From NCBI GenBank assembly GCA_943367755.1, contig CALRKB020000013.1:1-64000 (forward strand): a stretch of 64,000 bases of DNA. Reading direction: 5' to 3'. Source of the stretch: PCC-6802 sp943367755 (GTDB lineage: Bacteria; Cyanobacteriota; Cyanobacteriia; Pseudanabaenales; Pseudanabaenaceae). Shown here in pieces: positions 7,234 through 15,156 of the stretch (within the stretch, counting starts at the first letter, position 1; every line of letters begins with the position of its first letter). The notes beneath the pieces are model-generated. The model was not told where the DNA came from. It made no database searches and saw only the letters and a program-made list of their open reading frames with translations. A program made the translations under genes and the position numbers.

Positions 7234-7671
7234 ATGTCTGGTTTGCCTTTACTTCGGATTGTGGTTGATACCAATGTTGTGTTTGAAGGTCTGACCAAGC
7301 AAGGCGGGGCTTCAGGTTTGATTATTGATGCTTGGTTGGCTGGGCTGATGGTGGTTTGTGTCTCCAATGCGCTTGCCTATGAATATGACGATGTGCTGTC
7401 TCGAAAGCTCTCTGAAGAACGCTGGAGTAAGTTGCAACCTGTGTTGGGGCAACTCTTGAGTGTTGCTCAATACACAAATATTTATTTTTCGTGGCGACCG
7501 ACTTCCCCAGATGCAGGTGACGATCTCGTGATTGATTGTGCGATGAATGCAGGTGCGATCGTGGTTACATCTAATATTCGAGATTTTCGGAGTGCGAAAG
7601 AGTCGTTGGGGTTGCGAGTTCTAACCCCTGTGCAATTTGTGAGCATATTAGCATCAGGAGAAAAGTCATGA
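7234..7671 (+). CDS. PIN-domain toxin (cassette 4)
   Basis: A 145-residue PIN ribonuclease of the COG1569 type. The acidic metal-binding residues are visible: Asp in RIVVDTNVVFEGL (about 11), Glu in AYEYDDVL (about 49-51), and Asp residues in DAGDDLVIDCAMNAGA (about 93-98) and NIRDFRSA (about 115). Such proteins cleave RNA and are held by a partner antitoxin. The antitoxin gene overlaps its stop by four bases (ATGA at 7668-7671). The toxin-first order is usual for this PIN group. It lies inside a segment bounded by matching attC-type cores, as toxin-antitoxin pairs often do in cassette arrays. Confidence 0.88.
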   Translation: MSGLPLLRIVVDTNVVFEGLTKQGGASGLIIDAWLAGLMVVCVSNALAYEYDDVLSRKLSEERWSKLQPVLGQLLSVAQYTNIYFSWRPTSPDAGDDLVIDCAMNAGAIVVTSNIRDFRSAKESLGLRVLTPVQFVSILASGEKS

Positions 7672-7991
7672 GCCGATTAACCTTACGATTACCTGAAACC
7701 TTACATCAACAGCTTGCTCAACTTGCTGAAGGTGAAGGTGTATCGCTGAATCAGTACATCGTTTATGCATTGACTCGTCAGGCCGCTCTAGCGTATGGAA
7801 TTCAAGCTGTGCCCGAGGCGGAAGTTGCGCAGCAACAGCAAGCGTTTCAATCATTGATCGAGCAACTAGGACAAGCTTCGCCGTCTGAAATTAAGTCCGT
7901 TTTAGCGACACGTGAGAAAACTGATCCAGAAGCAGAATTGAGTGCAGATATAGTTGAGCGTCTTCAAGAACGAATCCGAAAGCGAGTCTAG
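7668..7991 (+). CDS. Ribbon-helix-helix antitoxin (HicB/CopG-like) of the PIN toxin
   Basis: A 107-residue protein beginning with a ribbon-helix-helix fold: SRLTLRLPETLHQQLAQLA (beta strand and helix 1) and GVSLNQYIVYALTRQ (helix 2). The rest is helical and acidic/basic mixed, suited to wrapping the toxin. It overlaps the PIN gene by 4 bp, so translation is coupled. Expected to bind its own promoter (around 7190-7230) and neutralise the toxin. Strong family call; the pairing is inferred from overlap. Confidence 0.87.
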   Translation: MSRLTLRLPETLHQQLAQLAEGEGVSLNQYIVYALTRQAALAYGIQAVPEAEVAQQQQAFQSLIEQLGQASPSEIKSVLATREKTDPEAELSADIVERLQERIRKRV

Positions 7992-8017
7992 TCATAGAAG
8001 GTTGGAGTAGTGCCAGT

Positions 8018-8102
8018 GAGATAACAAGTCGTTGGAGAGGCGGACAGAAGATTCTTGCTTCGTTTAAAGTTGGTAGATCGCCACTCAACTTGCTCGTTAT
8101 AC
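8018..8102 (+). mobile_element. attC-like site 4 (right end of the array)
   Basis: GAGATAAC (8018-8025) and GTTATAC (8096-8102) bracket a stem in which GTTG (8031-8034) pairs with CAAC (8086-8089), G8035 is bulged, AG pairs with CT (8084-8085), and GGCG (8039-8042) pairs with CGCC (8079-8082), with a 36-nt variable end loop. Total 85 bp, within the attC size range. No further cassette end complementary to GTTATAC was found downstream. Confidence 0.62.
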
Positions 8103-8284
8103 GTACCGATATCGCTGATTGAGTTCGTTGAGATGATCTGAGTGCGATCGTTCAATCAAGATGTAACGGTCAATTGTGTTTGTATTCTCAATTAAAAAAC
8201 AATATCTGAGATGTTTAACTTGATTATTTAGTTTTTAGAATGCTACCTTATGATTGGTTGAGTTTTAAATCACTATCTCACCTA

Positions 8285-9670
8285 ATGAAATTCATGAAAG
8301 AAACAGAAATTAGAAACTATGATTGCATAGTAGTGGGATCGGGATTGTCTGGACTTGTTGCTGCTCGGAATATTCAAAGGGCAGGTCATAATGTTTTGGT
8401 TTTGGAAGCACAAGATCGGATTGGTGGTCGTATGTATGGCAAACATATTGCGCCCGATCAGTATGTTGATTTCGGCGGTCAATGGGTTGGACCAACTCAC
8501 GATCGTTTTCTTGCTTTGCTTGATGAGTATAAAATCTCCCGCTTTCCTTCACCACCATTAGAGGGGAAAACAGTACTTTTATATAATGGGCATCGATGTG
8601 AATTTAATGGGTTCTTTCAGGGTTTTTCTGAAGGTGAACGTCCTGATGTTAGCGAAGAAGAATGGTGCGATGCGATGGAGGCTTGGAGTCGGTTTGAGGA
8701 GCTTTCAAAGGCAATGCCATCAGGACATCCCTCTCGAACTACTCAGAATCAACTGCTAGACTCCCAAACCTTCACTCAGTGGATCGATGAAAATACAAAA
8801 ACTGATTTTGGTCATTGGTACTTTTCCTACATGGTTCGTGCTGTGGGGTTTCTTGGGCCTGCGGAGCCTAATCAAGTCTCACTTTTGCACGTTCTTTGGG
8901 GAAATAGCTGTGCATCACAATCTGAGCATCCAGAAGCAGAACTTATCCATGATGGTGCTGGGCAAATTCCAGGGATAATCGCAGCTGAACTCAGAAATCA
9001 AATTCATATCAGCGAACCTGTTGTCAGTATTTGCCAAGATCAAACTGGGGTTGAAGTTAAAACATTACAAAACAGCTATAGAGCAAAGTTTGCGATCGTA
9101 GCGATGCCTCCCCATCTCGCAGGTCGAATTTCCTACGATCCTCCCTTACCTGCGACTCGTCAACAGCTTACACAAAGAGTCCCGATGGGTACAATTGCCA
9201 AAATTATGATTTCCTATGAAGCTCCGTTTTGGCGCGAAAATGGACTTGGTGGTGTAGGTATGGGAAACTGCGAGTGGATTGAACTTTTTGCAGATAGCTC
9301 CGATCCTCGCAGCGGTAAAGGAGTGATTGCTACTTTTGTTGTGGGCGATCGCTATCTTCGCTGGCAGGCTCTAAATGAGTCCGAACGCACCTCAGTAATT
9401 TTATCTAACCTTGCTGCTTATTTGGGTGATGAGGCGTTATCGCCCAGTACATTTGATGTCGTGGACTGGTCAGCAAATCAATGGGTGGGAGGAGGATATG
9501 GAGCCTTTATGCCTCCTGGAGTCTGGACAAATTTTGGTGACACTATTGCCACCCCTGTTGGACGCATCCATTGGGCTGGAACTGAGACTGCCGAACGCTG
9601 GCCAGGTTTTTTTGATGGAGCTGTGCGGACTGGAGAGTCAGCAGCAGAGGCTGTGATTGCTTGTATTTAA
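8285..9670 (+). CDS. Flavin-containing amine oxidase
   Basis: A 461-residue FAD enzyme from ATG 8285 (an upstream Met at 8240 is possible). The N-terminal dinucleotide site is clear: CIVVGSGLSGLVAARNIQRA, then VLVLEAQDRIGGRMYG and the FGGQWVGPTHDRF substrate-side motif of monoamine-oxidase-like flavoproteins. The C-terminal FAD contact is present as GRIHWAGTETAERWPGFFDG followed by GAVRTGESAAEAV. Such enzymes oxidise primary amines or amino acids to imines with hydrogen peroxide release. No signal peptide. It stands alone just outside the cassette array, with no partner gene, so the substrate is unknown. Length is normal for the family. Confidence 0.9.
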   Translation: MKFMKETEIRNYDCIVVGSGLSGLVAARNIQRAGHNVLVLEAQDRIGGRMYGKHIAPDQYVDFGGQWVGPTHDRFLALLDEYKISRFPSPPLEGKTVLLYNGHRCEFNGFFQGFSEGERPDVSEEEWCDAMEAWSRFEELSKAMPSGHPSRTTQNQLLDSQTFTQWIDENTKTDFGHWYFSYMVRAVGFLGPAEPNQVSLLHVLWGNSCASQSEHPEAELIHDGAGQIPGIIAAELRNQIHISEPVVSICQDQTGVEVKTLQNSYRAKFAIVAMPPHLAGRISYDPPLPATRQQLTQRVPMGTIAKIMISYEAPFWRENGLGGVGMGNCEWIELFADSSDPRSGKGVIATFVVGDRYLRWQALNESERTSVILSNLAAYLGDEALSPSTFDVVDWSANQWVGGGYGAFMPPGVWTNFGDTIATPVGRIHWAGTETAERWPGFFDGAVRTGESAAEAVIACI

Positions 9671-9730
9671 ATAAGAAGTAACCGCACTAAGAATTTATGC
9701 GGAAGCACAGAAGATGGTTGCCACCATGCG

Positions 9731-10141
9731 TCAATTGAGTTCGTAGCGATTAGGTATTGACAGCCCGATCGGTTCTGAAAAGCGTGAATATTTGACCGCA
9801 TCAGTAGGAGAAAATCCTGTGGATACAGCAACTAACCCAGTTTTTATATCTTCAAAATAGATCGCCCCACCAATGCATTCTTCAACTTGGAAAGATCCAT
9901 GAAAGAACTGATGCTCTGGAATGTAAATCAATAAAAAATCGCTAATCTTAGTTGTCTTACCAAACATTTGCTGACAAATTTTGAGGAGAACTGCATCTAA
10001 GTGTTTATTAGAGGCAGGCTCACCCAGATCGGTGAATTCCATACTATCCGCAAAACGATCCATAAAAAACAACCAGATCTTGGATAAATCTTTTTCATCG
10101 ATTAGCTTTTGCTTGAGTTCCAGTAATTGATTGATGTTCAT
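9731..10141 (-). CDS. Conserved-looking hypothetical protein
   Basis: A 136-residue soluble protein with no signal peptide or membrane helix. N-terminal helix (NINQLLELKQKLIDEKDLS), a central mixed alpha/beta part (FLLIYIPEHQFFHGSFQVE, GGAIYFEDIKTGLVAVS), and the ending FSEPIGLSIPNRYELN. I do not recognise the family. It lies 69 bp beyond the M50-type gene that follows it on the same strand order, so it is probably transcribed alone. The stop at 9731 is 60 bp from the convergent amine oxidase end. Confidence 0.6.
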   Translation of the reverse strand: MNINQLLELKQKLIDEKDLSKIWLFFMDRFADSMEFTDLGEPASNKHLDAVLLKICQQMFGKTTKISDFLLIYIPEHQFFHGSFQVEECIGGAIYFEDIKTGLVAVSTGFSPTDAVKYSRFSEPIGLSIPNRYELN

Positions 10142-10210
10142 AGTGTAGATATGATCAGATGGGATAAAAGGCGATTGCAGTGTAGTTGGACAGATTTTAT
10201 TGGTACTTCT

Positions 10211-11344
10211 TTACCCATGCTTTTGATAGCGCTTTCGCCATTGTTGTAGCTGTTCTCGGCTATCTTCATCAGGAGCATTTTTTAATGCTACATCGAAATC
10301 TGCTTTTGCTGACTGATGTTGGCCTAGAGCTTGGTAGATAACACCTCTATGGCAGCGTAGGGAATAGTTGTCAGGATCGTCAGCTAATCCTAAATCTGCA
10401 TAGGCAAGTGCTTCTTTCAGGTTTCCGATTTTATGAAGCGAAAAACTGAGAATGCGGTATATGCGTTGTTGGTTCTCCGCTGAAAGCTCGATATTTAGTA
10501 ATTGTCGGCCTGACTGAATCGCTTTGCGGTAGGCGCGTTGATTGTAATCGATCGCTAATCGAAAAACCCTTACCCTTTCATCCTCCGGTGCGATCCGATA
10601 AACTTGCTGGGCGATTTTCTTCGCCTCATGGACTTCGTTATTTTGAAGCAAGAGATAGGCTAATTCCAGGTTTAACGACAAGTCATTTGGTGCTTGGGCT
10701 ATATCAGCTTTTAGTTTTTTCCATGTGGTTAGAGTATGGGAGTTAACAGCTAATCGCCAGTGGATCGCTGTTTGACTGTGATATAACTGCCATAGTCCCC
10801 ATAGTAAAATTATGTGGCAGACTAGAGTTATTGATGCATAGGGCTGCACCGAAAAATCGTAGATTCTTACCCAGTCTCCCCCTTGCAAACCAAAAGATAG
10901 GATGGGATAACCTACCAAAGCATAAACTAATTCGGCACAGGCAAAGAAGTAAAGCACTTCCCCCACAATGCGTTTGCGCATATAGGGGATGAAGGCGATC
11001 GGTAGCAATCCTAAAATAATCGATACCAGGTTGCCACTAAAAGATATCCACCAGGACTCCGCCGGAGTGAAATTTCCTGATGGAATGATAAAACCCCAAT
11101 AAAATCGCCATTGGAAAGTTGTGACCGTTCCTCCTACTTGCCAAGTAGCTAGACTATGACCGATCTCGTGTAGCAGGACACCAATAGGGATCAAAATGAA
11201 TATGGCTAGCCGCTGCGCAATTTCTCGATCCTGCCAAGTTACGCGATCGTCCCAAAAATTTGCCCAATTCTGAGATAATTGCCAAAGAGTTTGAGCCGCA
11301 ATTAGAACTGCGAAAACCGAGATTAGGTCAAAAGAGCTTGTCAT
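10211..11344 (-). CDS. M50-family membrane zinc protease with C-terminal TPR region
   Basis: Read from the ATG at 11344 (MTSSFDL), which gives 377 residues; the extended upstream reading lacks a good start context. The zinc motif HEIGH (in PIGVLLHEIGHSLATW) lies at the end of a transmembrane helix at about 50-65, as in site-2-type metalloproteases. About five hydrophobic helices cover residues 5-215. The last 170 residues are TPR-like (LAYLLLQNNEVHEAKKIAQQ, ALAYADLGLADDPDNYSL, HQSAKADFDVALKNAPDE). Fusion of an M50 core to cytosolic TPRs suggests recruited substrates. The usual second Asp-bearing motif (NxxPxxxxDG) is not obvious, so activity is uncertain. Confidence 0.75.
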   Translation of the reverse strand: MTSSFDLISVFAVLIAAQTLWQLSQNWANFWDDRVTWQDREIAQRLAIFILIPIGVLLHEIGHSLATWQVGGTVTTFQWRFYWGFIIPSGNFTPAESWWISFSGNLVSIILGLLPIAFIPYMRKRIVGEVLYFFACAELVYALVGYPILSFGLQGGDWVRIYDFSVQPYASITLVCHIILLWGLWQLYHSQTAIHWRLAVNSHTLTTWKKLKADIAQAPNDLSLNLELAYLLLQNNEVHEAKKIAQQVYRIAPEDERVRVFRLAIDYNQRAYRKAIQSGRQLLNIELSAENQQRIYRILSFSLHKIGNLKEALAYADLGLADDPDNYSLRCHRGVIYQALGQHQSAKADFDVALKNAPDEDSREQLQQWRKRYQKHG

Positions 11345-11461
11345 TATTTTATCTGGCTTATAGGGGCTAATATACGCGATCGCAAATTCATATAAATTGT
11401 ACGAAGCATCTCGGTGCAATGTGCCAAAATCTGCCCCAGTTAAAATTTGCGAGTTTTCAAA

Positions 11462-11503
11462 GTGATAAAAAGTAAGAAAATGTAAGAAAAAGTAAGGTCT
11501 TTG
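11462..11503 (+). repeat. Four direct 10-bp repeats upstream of the lipoxygenase
   Basis: Units begin exactly every 10 bp: GTGATAAAAA (11462), GTAAGAAAAT (11472), GTAAGAAAAA (11482), GTAAGGTCTTTG (11492). The same arrangement, same phase and same TCTTTG end occurs at 36733-36774. It ends 70 bp before the lipoxygenase start. One-helical-turn spacing suggests a same-face protein-binding array. Confidence 0.65.
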
Positions 11504-11572
11504 CTCAATACTATTCCCATTTTCTATGGAGAGCGTAAGATATTGACAATAAGACTCTCACTCTACACCACC

Positions 11573-13231
11573 ATGGTTCCCTACACTTTAGATACAGATC
11601 CCATCTATATAGCTAACAAGGATCTTTTAACAGAAAACCGTAATAACTATCAGTTCGATCTTGCCTATCTAGCTCCAATCCCCATGCTTAAAGGGGATCT
11701 TCCGGCAGGAGAGAGCTTTTCCATTGACTATCTTGGTAAGGTGACTTCCGCTCTAGCCAGGCTGGCGGCGAATACGCTAGCAGTGAAACTGAAGTCGTCT
11801 TGGGACCCACTTGATGAGTTGCAAGACTACGAGGACTTCTTTCAAGTGCTGGAGAAGCCTGAAGTAATCAGTACTTATCAAACCGACTCTAGCTTTGCTG
11901 AGCAAAGATTGTCAGGATCTAATCCTGTGGTATTGAGGAGCGTAAATAATCTATCTGATTATTTACAGCCAACTGAAATATCAGAAATCATAGCTGCATT
12001 TGAAAACTCCCTAGATCTCACCGATAATCTGTATGTGGCTGATTACACGGAATTGCCGTCGATCGCATCCGGTACCTTTGAGCGGGGTAGAACTTATTTG
12101 CCTAGACCCATAGCGTTGTTCTGTTGGCGCAGTTTAGGCTTTAGCGATCGCGGTCAACTAGTACCGATCGCGATCAAACTTGATGTTGCACTCAAGGATC
12201 GCACGCTGATTACCGCCAAGGACGATTCGTTGGACTGGCTATATGCCAAGACCTGCGTGCAAATTGCTGATAGCAACTACCACGAACTGATGAGCCACCT
12301 CAGTCGCACCCATTTTGTGATGGAACCTTTTGCGATCGCGACAGGACAACACTTAGCTGCCACCCATCCCTTAGGCGCATTACTGAGACAGCATTTCAAG
12401 TTTATGCTCGCTCTGAGTAGCGTGGCACGCAAGACACTGATTGCACCGAATGGGCCGATCGACCGACTGCTCGCTGGAGAGCTGCCGTGTTCTCTCGATA
12501 TTGTGAAGCAAGCCTTTAAAACCTGGAGCTTGGATAAATTTGCTTTTCCAAATGCGATCGCTGCTCGCGGCATGGCTGACGAAAAAAAGCTTCCACACTA
12601 TCCGTACCGAGATGATGGCAAACTTGTTTGGCAGGCAATCCATCAATTTGTGACTGATTTTCTCAGTCTGCATTACCAAACTCCCGACAGTCTCAGCCAG
12701 GATCGAGACCTCCAGGATTGGACAAAGAAGCTACATCTCGTGCTCAGTTTAGATGGCGGCGATGGGAAGGGAATGCCAGCGCAAATCGATACGCTAGCGC
12801 AATTAATCGAGATTGTGACAGCGATTATCTTTACCTGTGGCCCGCAACATGCTGCCGTCAATTTTGCTCAGTATGAGTACATGACCTTTGCGCCAAACAT
12901 GCCCTTTGCTTCTTACCATGAGTTTGCTGGATCTGAGGAATTTAGCCAAACGGAATTCATGCAATTTTTGCCACCTTCTCAACAAGCGGCTGGACAGCTT
13001 TCGATCGCCTACATACTATCCTCTTTTCGCTATGACAAATTGGGATATTACGATCGCTCGTTCTTTGAGGCGTTTGAGGGTGATATGAATGAAAAAATAC
13101 ATGTTTTGGTAACGTCGTTCCAACAACAACTGCATCTAGTCGAGTCAGAAATTGAACGCCGGAATCAGAGTCGTGTGGTGCCCTATAATTATCTCAAACC
13201 ATCATTGATCCCTAACAGCATTAGTATCTAA
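11573..13231 (+). CDS. Lipoxygenase
   Basis: A 552-residue non-heme iron lipoxygenase from ATG 11573; the upstream in-frame start at 11501 adds 24 residues without family features. Iron ligands are visible: H-x4-H in HELMSHLSRTHFVMEPF, HAAVN in CGPQHAAVNFAQYEYM, and the terminal Ile of PNSISI. There is no PLAT/C2 domain, as is common in bacterial forms. The enzyme inserts oxygen into polyunsaturated fatty acids (linolenic or arachidonic type) giving hydroperoxides. No partner gene such as a hydroperoxide lyase is adjacent. The residue at the Coffa Ala/Gly position was not assigned, so regio- and stereo-specificity are unknown. Confidence 0.93.
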   Translation: MVPYTLDTDPIYIANKDLLTENRNNYQFDLAYLAPIPMLKGDLPAGESFSIDYLGKVTSALARLAANTLAVKLKSSWDPLDELQDYEDFFQVLEKPEVISTYQTDSSFAEQRLSGSNPVVLRSVNNLSDYLQPTEISEIIAAFENSLDLTDNLYVADYTELPSIASGTFERGRTYLPRPIALFCWRSLGFSDRGQLVPIAIKLDVALKDRTLITAKDDSLDWLYAKTCVQIADSNYHELMSHLSRTHFVMEPFAIATGQHLAATHPLGALLRQHFKFMLALSSVARKTLIAPNGPIDRLLAGELPCSLDIVKQAFKTWSLDKFAFPNAIAARGMADEKKLPHYPYRDDGKLVWQAIHQFVTDFLSLHYQTPDSLSQDRDLQDWTKKLHLVLSLDGGDGKGMPAQIDTLAQLIEIVTAIIFTCGPQHAAVNFAQYEYMTFAPNMPFASYHEFAGSEEFSQTEFMQFLPPSQQAAGQLSIAYILSSFRYDKLGYYDRSFFEAFEGDMNEKIHVLVTSFQQQLHLVESEIERRNQSRVVPYNYLKPSLIPNSISI

Positions 13232-13330
13232 TCTGTTTCGTCCAACTAATTAGCCTGTATAAAGTAGGACTCTTCTCTATATGACTGATTTGAGTCATGA
13301 AATATAGATCCACTAGATAATTTATAGTGT

Positions 13331-14212
13331 TTAAGCAGTGAGCAATTCAAGAGATTCTTGGGGATGCTTGAAGTTACGGGCATTCTGTTTCAGGTCATTG
13401 GAAATAATCGCAGTGGCCAAATTAGCAGGTACGGGAGGGCCAAAAAAGTAGCCCTGATAAGAGTCACACCCTAATAATTTCAATTGCTCTAACTGCTTAG
13501 TAGTTTCTACTCCATCTGCAATTACTTCTACCCCTAGCCCAGTTGACCTAGCGATTACTCCTAGCCCAGTTGACATTGCAATAAGAAACTCTAGATTCAT
13601 GCGGCCCAGCTTCTCATATTGTGAAGATTTCTCGATAAGGTAGTGGATAAATCGCCGATCGAGTTTGATTTTGTTTACGTGCAATTCATTAAAATACTTT
13701 AAAGAGTCACCCCTAGTGCAAAAATCACCTAAAGTAAGCCTGACACCCATTTGACTGAATTTGCGAAGCACAAATATTATACCCGGCATATTAGATGCTG
13801 AATAACTCCCTGTAATCTCAATGCCAAAACAAGACGGAGGTAAATCATACTCCTGAAGTAAGTTGGTAATGTGAGAGAGACATTCATTCTCCTGAAGATA
13901 TCGTGCGGAGAAGTTTAGATCTACAGGTACTAATATGCCAATTTTTCGCCATGCAACGATTTGTTTAAAAGCGTTGCGAACTAGCCATTCATGAAACTTG
14001 GCAATTACCTTGATTTCTAAATGCTCTAGCGTGTGGATAAAATGCACTGTATCTACTTGACCTAGTGTCTCAGAATGCCAGCATACCAAAGCTTCCATTC
14101 CTATTATTTGGTCAGTACTGAGATTGATTCGAGGCTGATAATGTAGAGATAGCTCTTCACTGTCGATCGCCGCTTCAACCAATTCTGATGTCATAATCCC
14201 TGTATATTCCAT
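13331..14212 (-). CDS. Degenerate EAL-domain protein (probably no phosphodiesterase activity)
   Basis: A 293-residue stand-alone EAL domain. Present: EAL glutamate (Glu40 in GMEALVCW), Asn100 in VDLNFSA, Glu132, Lys181 in VNKIKLD, Gln253 in SYQGYFFGPP. Changed: the second acid of the ELTES motif is Gly (EITGS, 132-136), DDFGTG reads GDFCTRG (first Asp lost, 162-168), and AEGVET reads ADGVET (Glu to Asp at 233). Loss of metal ligands points to a c-di-GMP binder or inert scaffold. A 27-bp in-frame duplication gives a repeated STGLGV-type segment at about 214-231. AAGGGGG upstream supports the start. It is 162 bp from a response regulator on the same strand. Confidence 0.85.
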   Translation of the reverse strand: MEYTGIMTSELVEAAIDSEELSLHYQPRINLSTDQIIGMEALVCWHSETLGQVDTVHFIHTLEHLEIKVIAKFHEWLVRNAFKQIVAWRKIGILVPVDLNFSARYLQENECLSHITNLLQEYDLPPSCFGIEITGSYSASNMPGIIFVLRKFSQMGVRLTLGDFCTRGDSLKYFNELHVNKIKLDRRFIHYLIEKSSQYEKLGRMNLEFLIAMSTGLGVIARSTGLGVEVIADGVETTKQLEQLKLLGCDSYQGYFFGPPVPANLATAIISNDLKQNARNFKHPQESLELLTA

Positions 14213-14374
14213 GTTGATTGTCCCCCTTTAAATACTGGATATTTAATTGCTCATTAGCTACTTGAGCTACTTGCTCTATAGCAATAACAATAAAGGAGGC
14301 TATCGTTTAAGTCTTGCTGATTTCTGACAAACTAATACATTTTTGACATGAGTTTTGAGCAATACTAAATCTGC

Positions 14375-15124
14375 TTATTTAAAAATATCGTTACGGTAGT
14401 CTCTGGGGGTAATCCCCACTAGCTTAAGGAAATGCCGATTTAGAAGACTGGGGCTAGCAAAACCACATTGTAGAGCAATATCCCCGATTGACACGTCTCG
14501 CTGCTTAAGAATAATCTTGGCCTTGGCCACGCGTTGCCTAATAATGTATTGATAGGGGGAACAGCCTATTTCTTGCTGAAAAAAACGGCAGAAGTAGGAA
14601 GGATTCATGCCTATAGCCCCTGCTAGCATTTCTAAATTAATATTTTTATCTAAATGATCTTGAATATAAGCAACAGTAGACTTTAAACGATAGTTAATGG
14701 CGGATGGTTCTGGCGGCAGTGCATTAGTTTGTGCGGCGGTCTTGGCTTTCCTTGTTGCATGAGATCCTAGAGCGATTGTAACTGAAGAAAGTAATTGTTC
14801 GCGGCGAAAAGGCTTAAGTATATACCCCGCAGGATTTGTTGTCTGGGCGCGTTTGAGGGTGTCTGAGTCAGAGAAGGCTGTGAGGTAAACGATTGGGATA
14901 TCATAAAAACATTGAATATGTTCTCCGATATCTATTCCGTCTGTTTCACCTTTGATGTGAATATCAAGTAGGACTAGATTGGGGCTGAATTCTACTATTT
15001 TTTTAATGGCAGTATCTCCATCAGAAGCAATGGCACAGATGGTATAATCTGCCTCTTGTAGTAATTGGCTAATGTGCTGAGCCACAAGCCTTTCATCTTC
15101 TACGATTAGTATTTGAACGCCCAC
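14375..15124 (-). CDS. Response regulator with AraC-type DNA-binding domain
   Basis: A 249-residue regulator starting at GTG 15124. The receiver domain (1-120) has the acidic pocket in ILIVEDE, the phospho-acceptor Asp in VLLDIHIKGETDG (about 54), Thr in VYLTAFSD and Lys in ILKPFRRE. The AraC/XylS domain (about 145-249) shows both helix-turn-helices: LEMLAGAIGMNPSYFCRFF and IGDIALQCGFASPSLLNRHF, ending GITPRDYRND. The kinase gene lies only 32 bp upstream on the same strand, so the two form a two-component pair. The combination of REC and AraC is common in cyanobacteria. Confidence 0.92.
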   Translation of the reverse strand: MGVQILIVEDERLVAQHISQLLQEADYTICAIASDGDTAIKKIVEFSPNLVLLDIHIKGETDGIDIGEHIQCFYDIPIVYLTAFSDSDTLKRAQTTNPAGYILKPFRREQLLSSVTIALGSHATRKAKTAAQTNALPPEPSAINYRLKSTVAYIQDHLDKNINLEMLAGAIGMNPSYFCRFFQQEIGCSPYQYIIRQRVAKAKIILKQRDVSIGDIALQCGFASPSLLNRHFLKLVGITPRDYRNDIFK

Positions 15125-15156
15125 AAATCATGCTCCAATTGAGAAATTATAAAACC

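Noticed and set aside
8096..9670. Amine oxidase as a fifth cassette
   Set aside because: No inverse core complementary to GTTATAC was found after the gene, and it uses ordinary codons with HIP1 sites.
9695..9704. TTATGCGGAA copy of the left palindrome arm downstream of the amine oxidase, as a right border of a larger island (4081-9704)
   Set aside because: Ten bases could match by chance in 64 kb, and no complementary arm follows.
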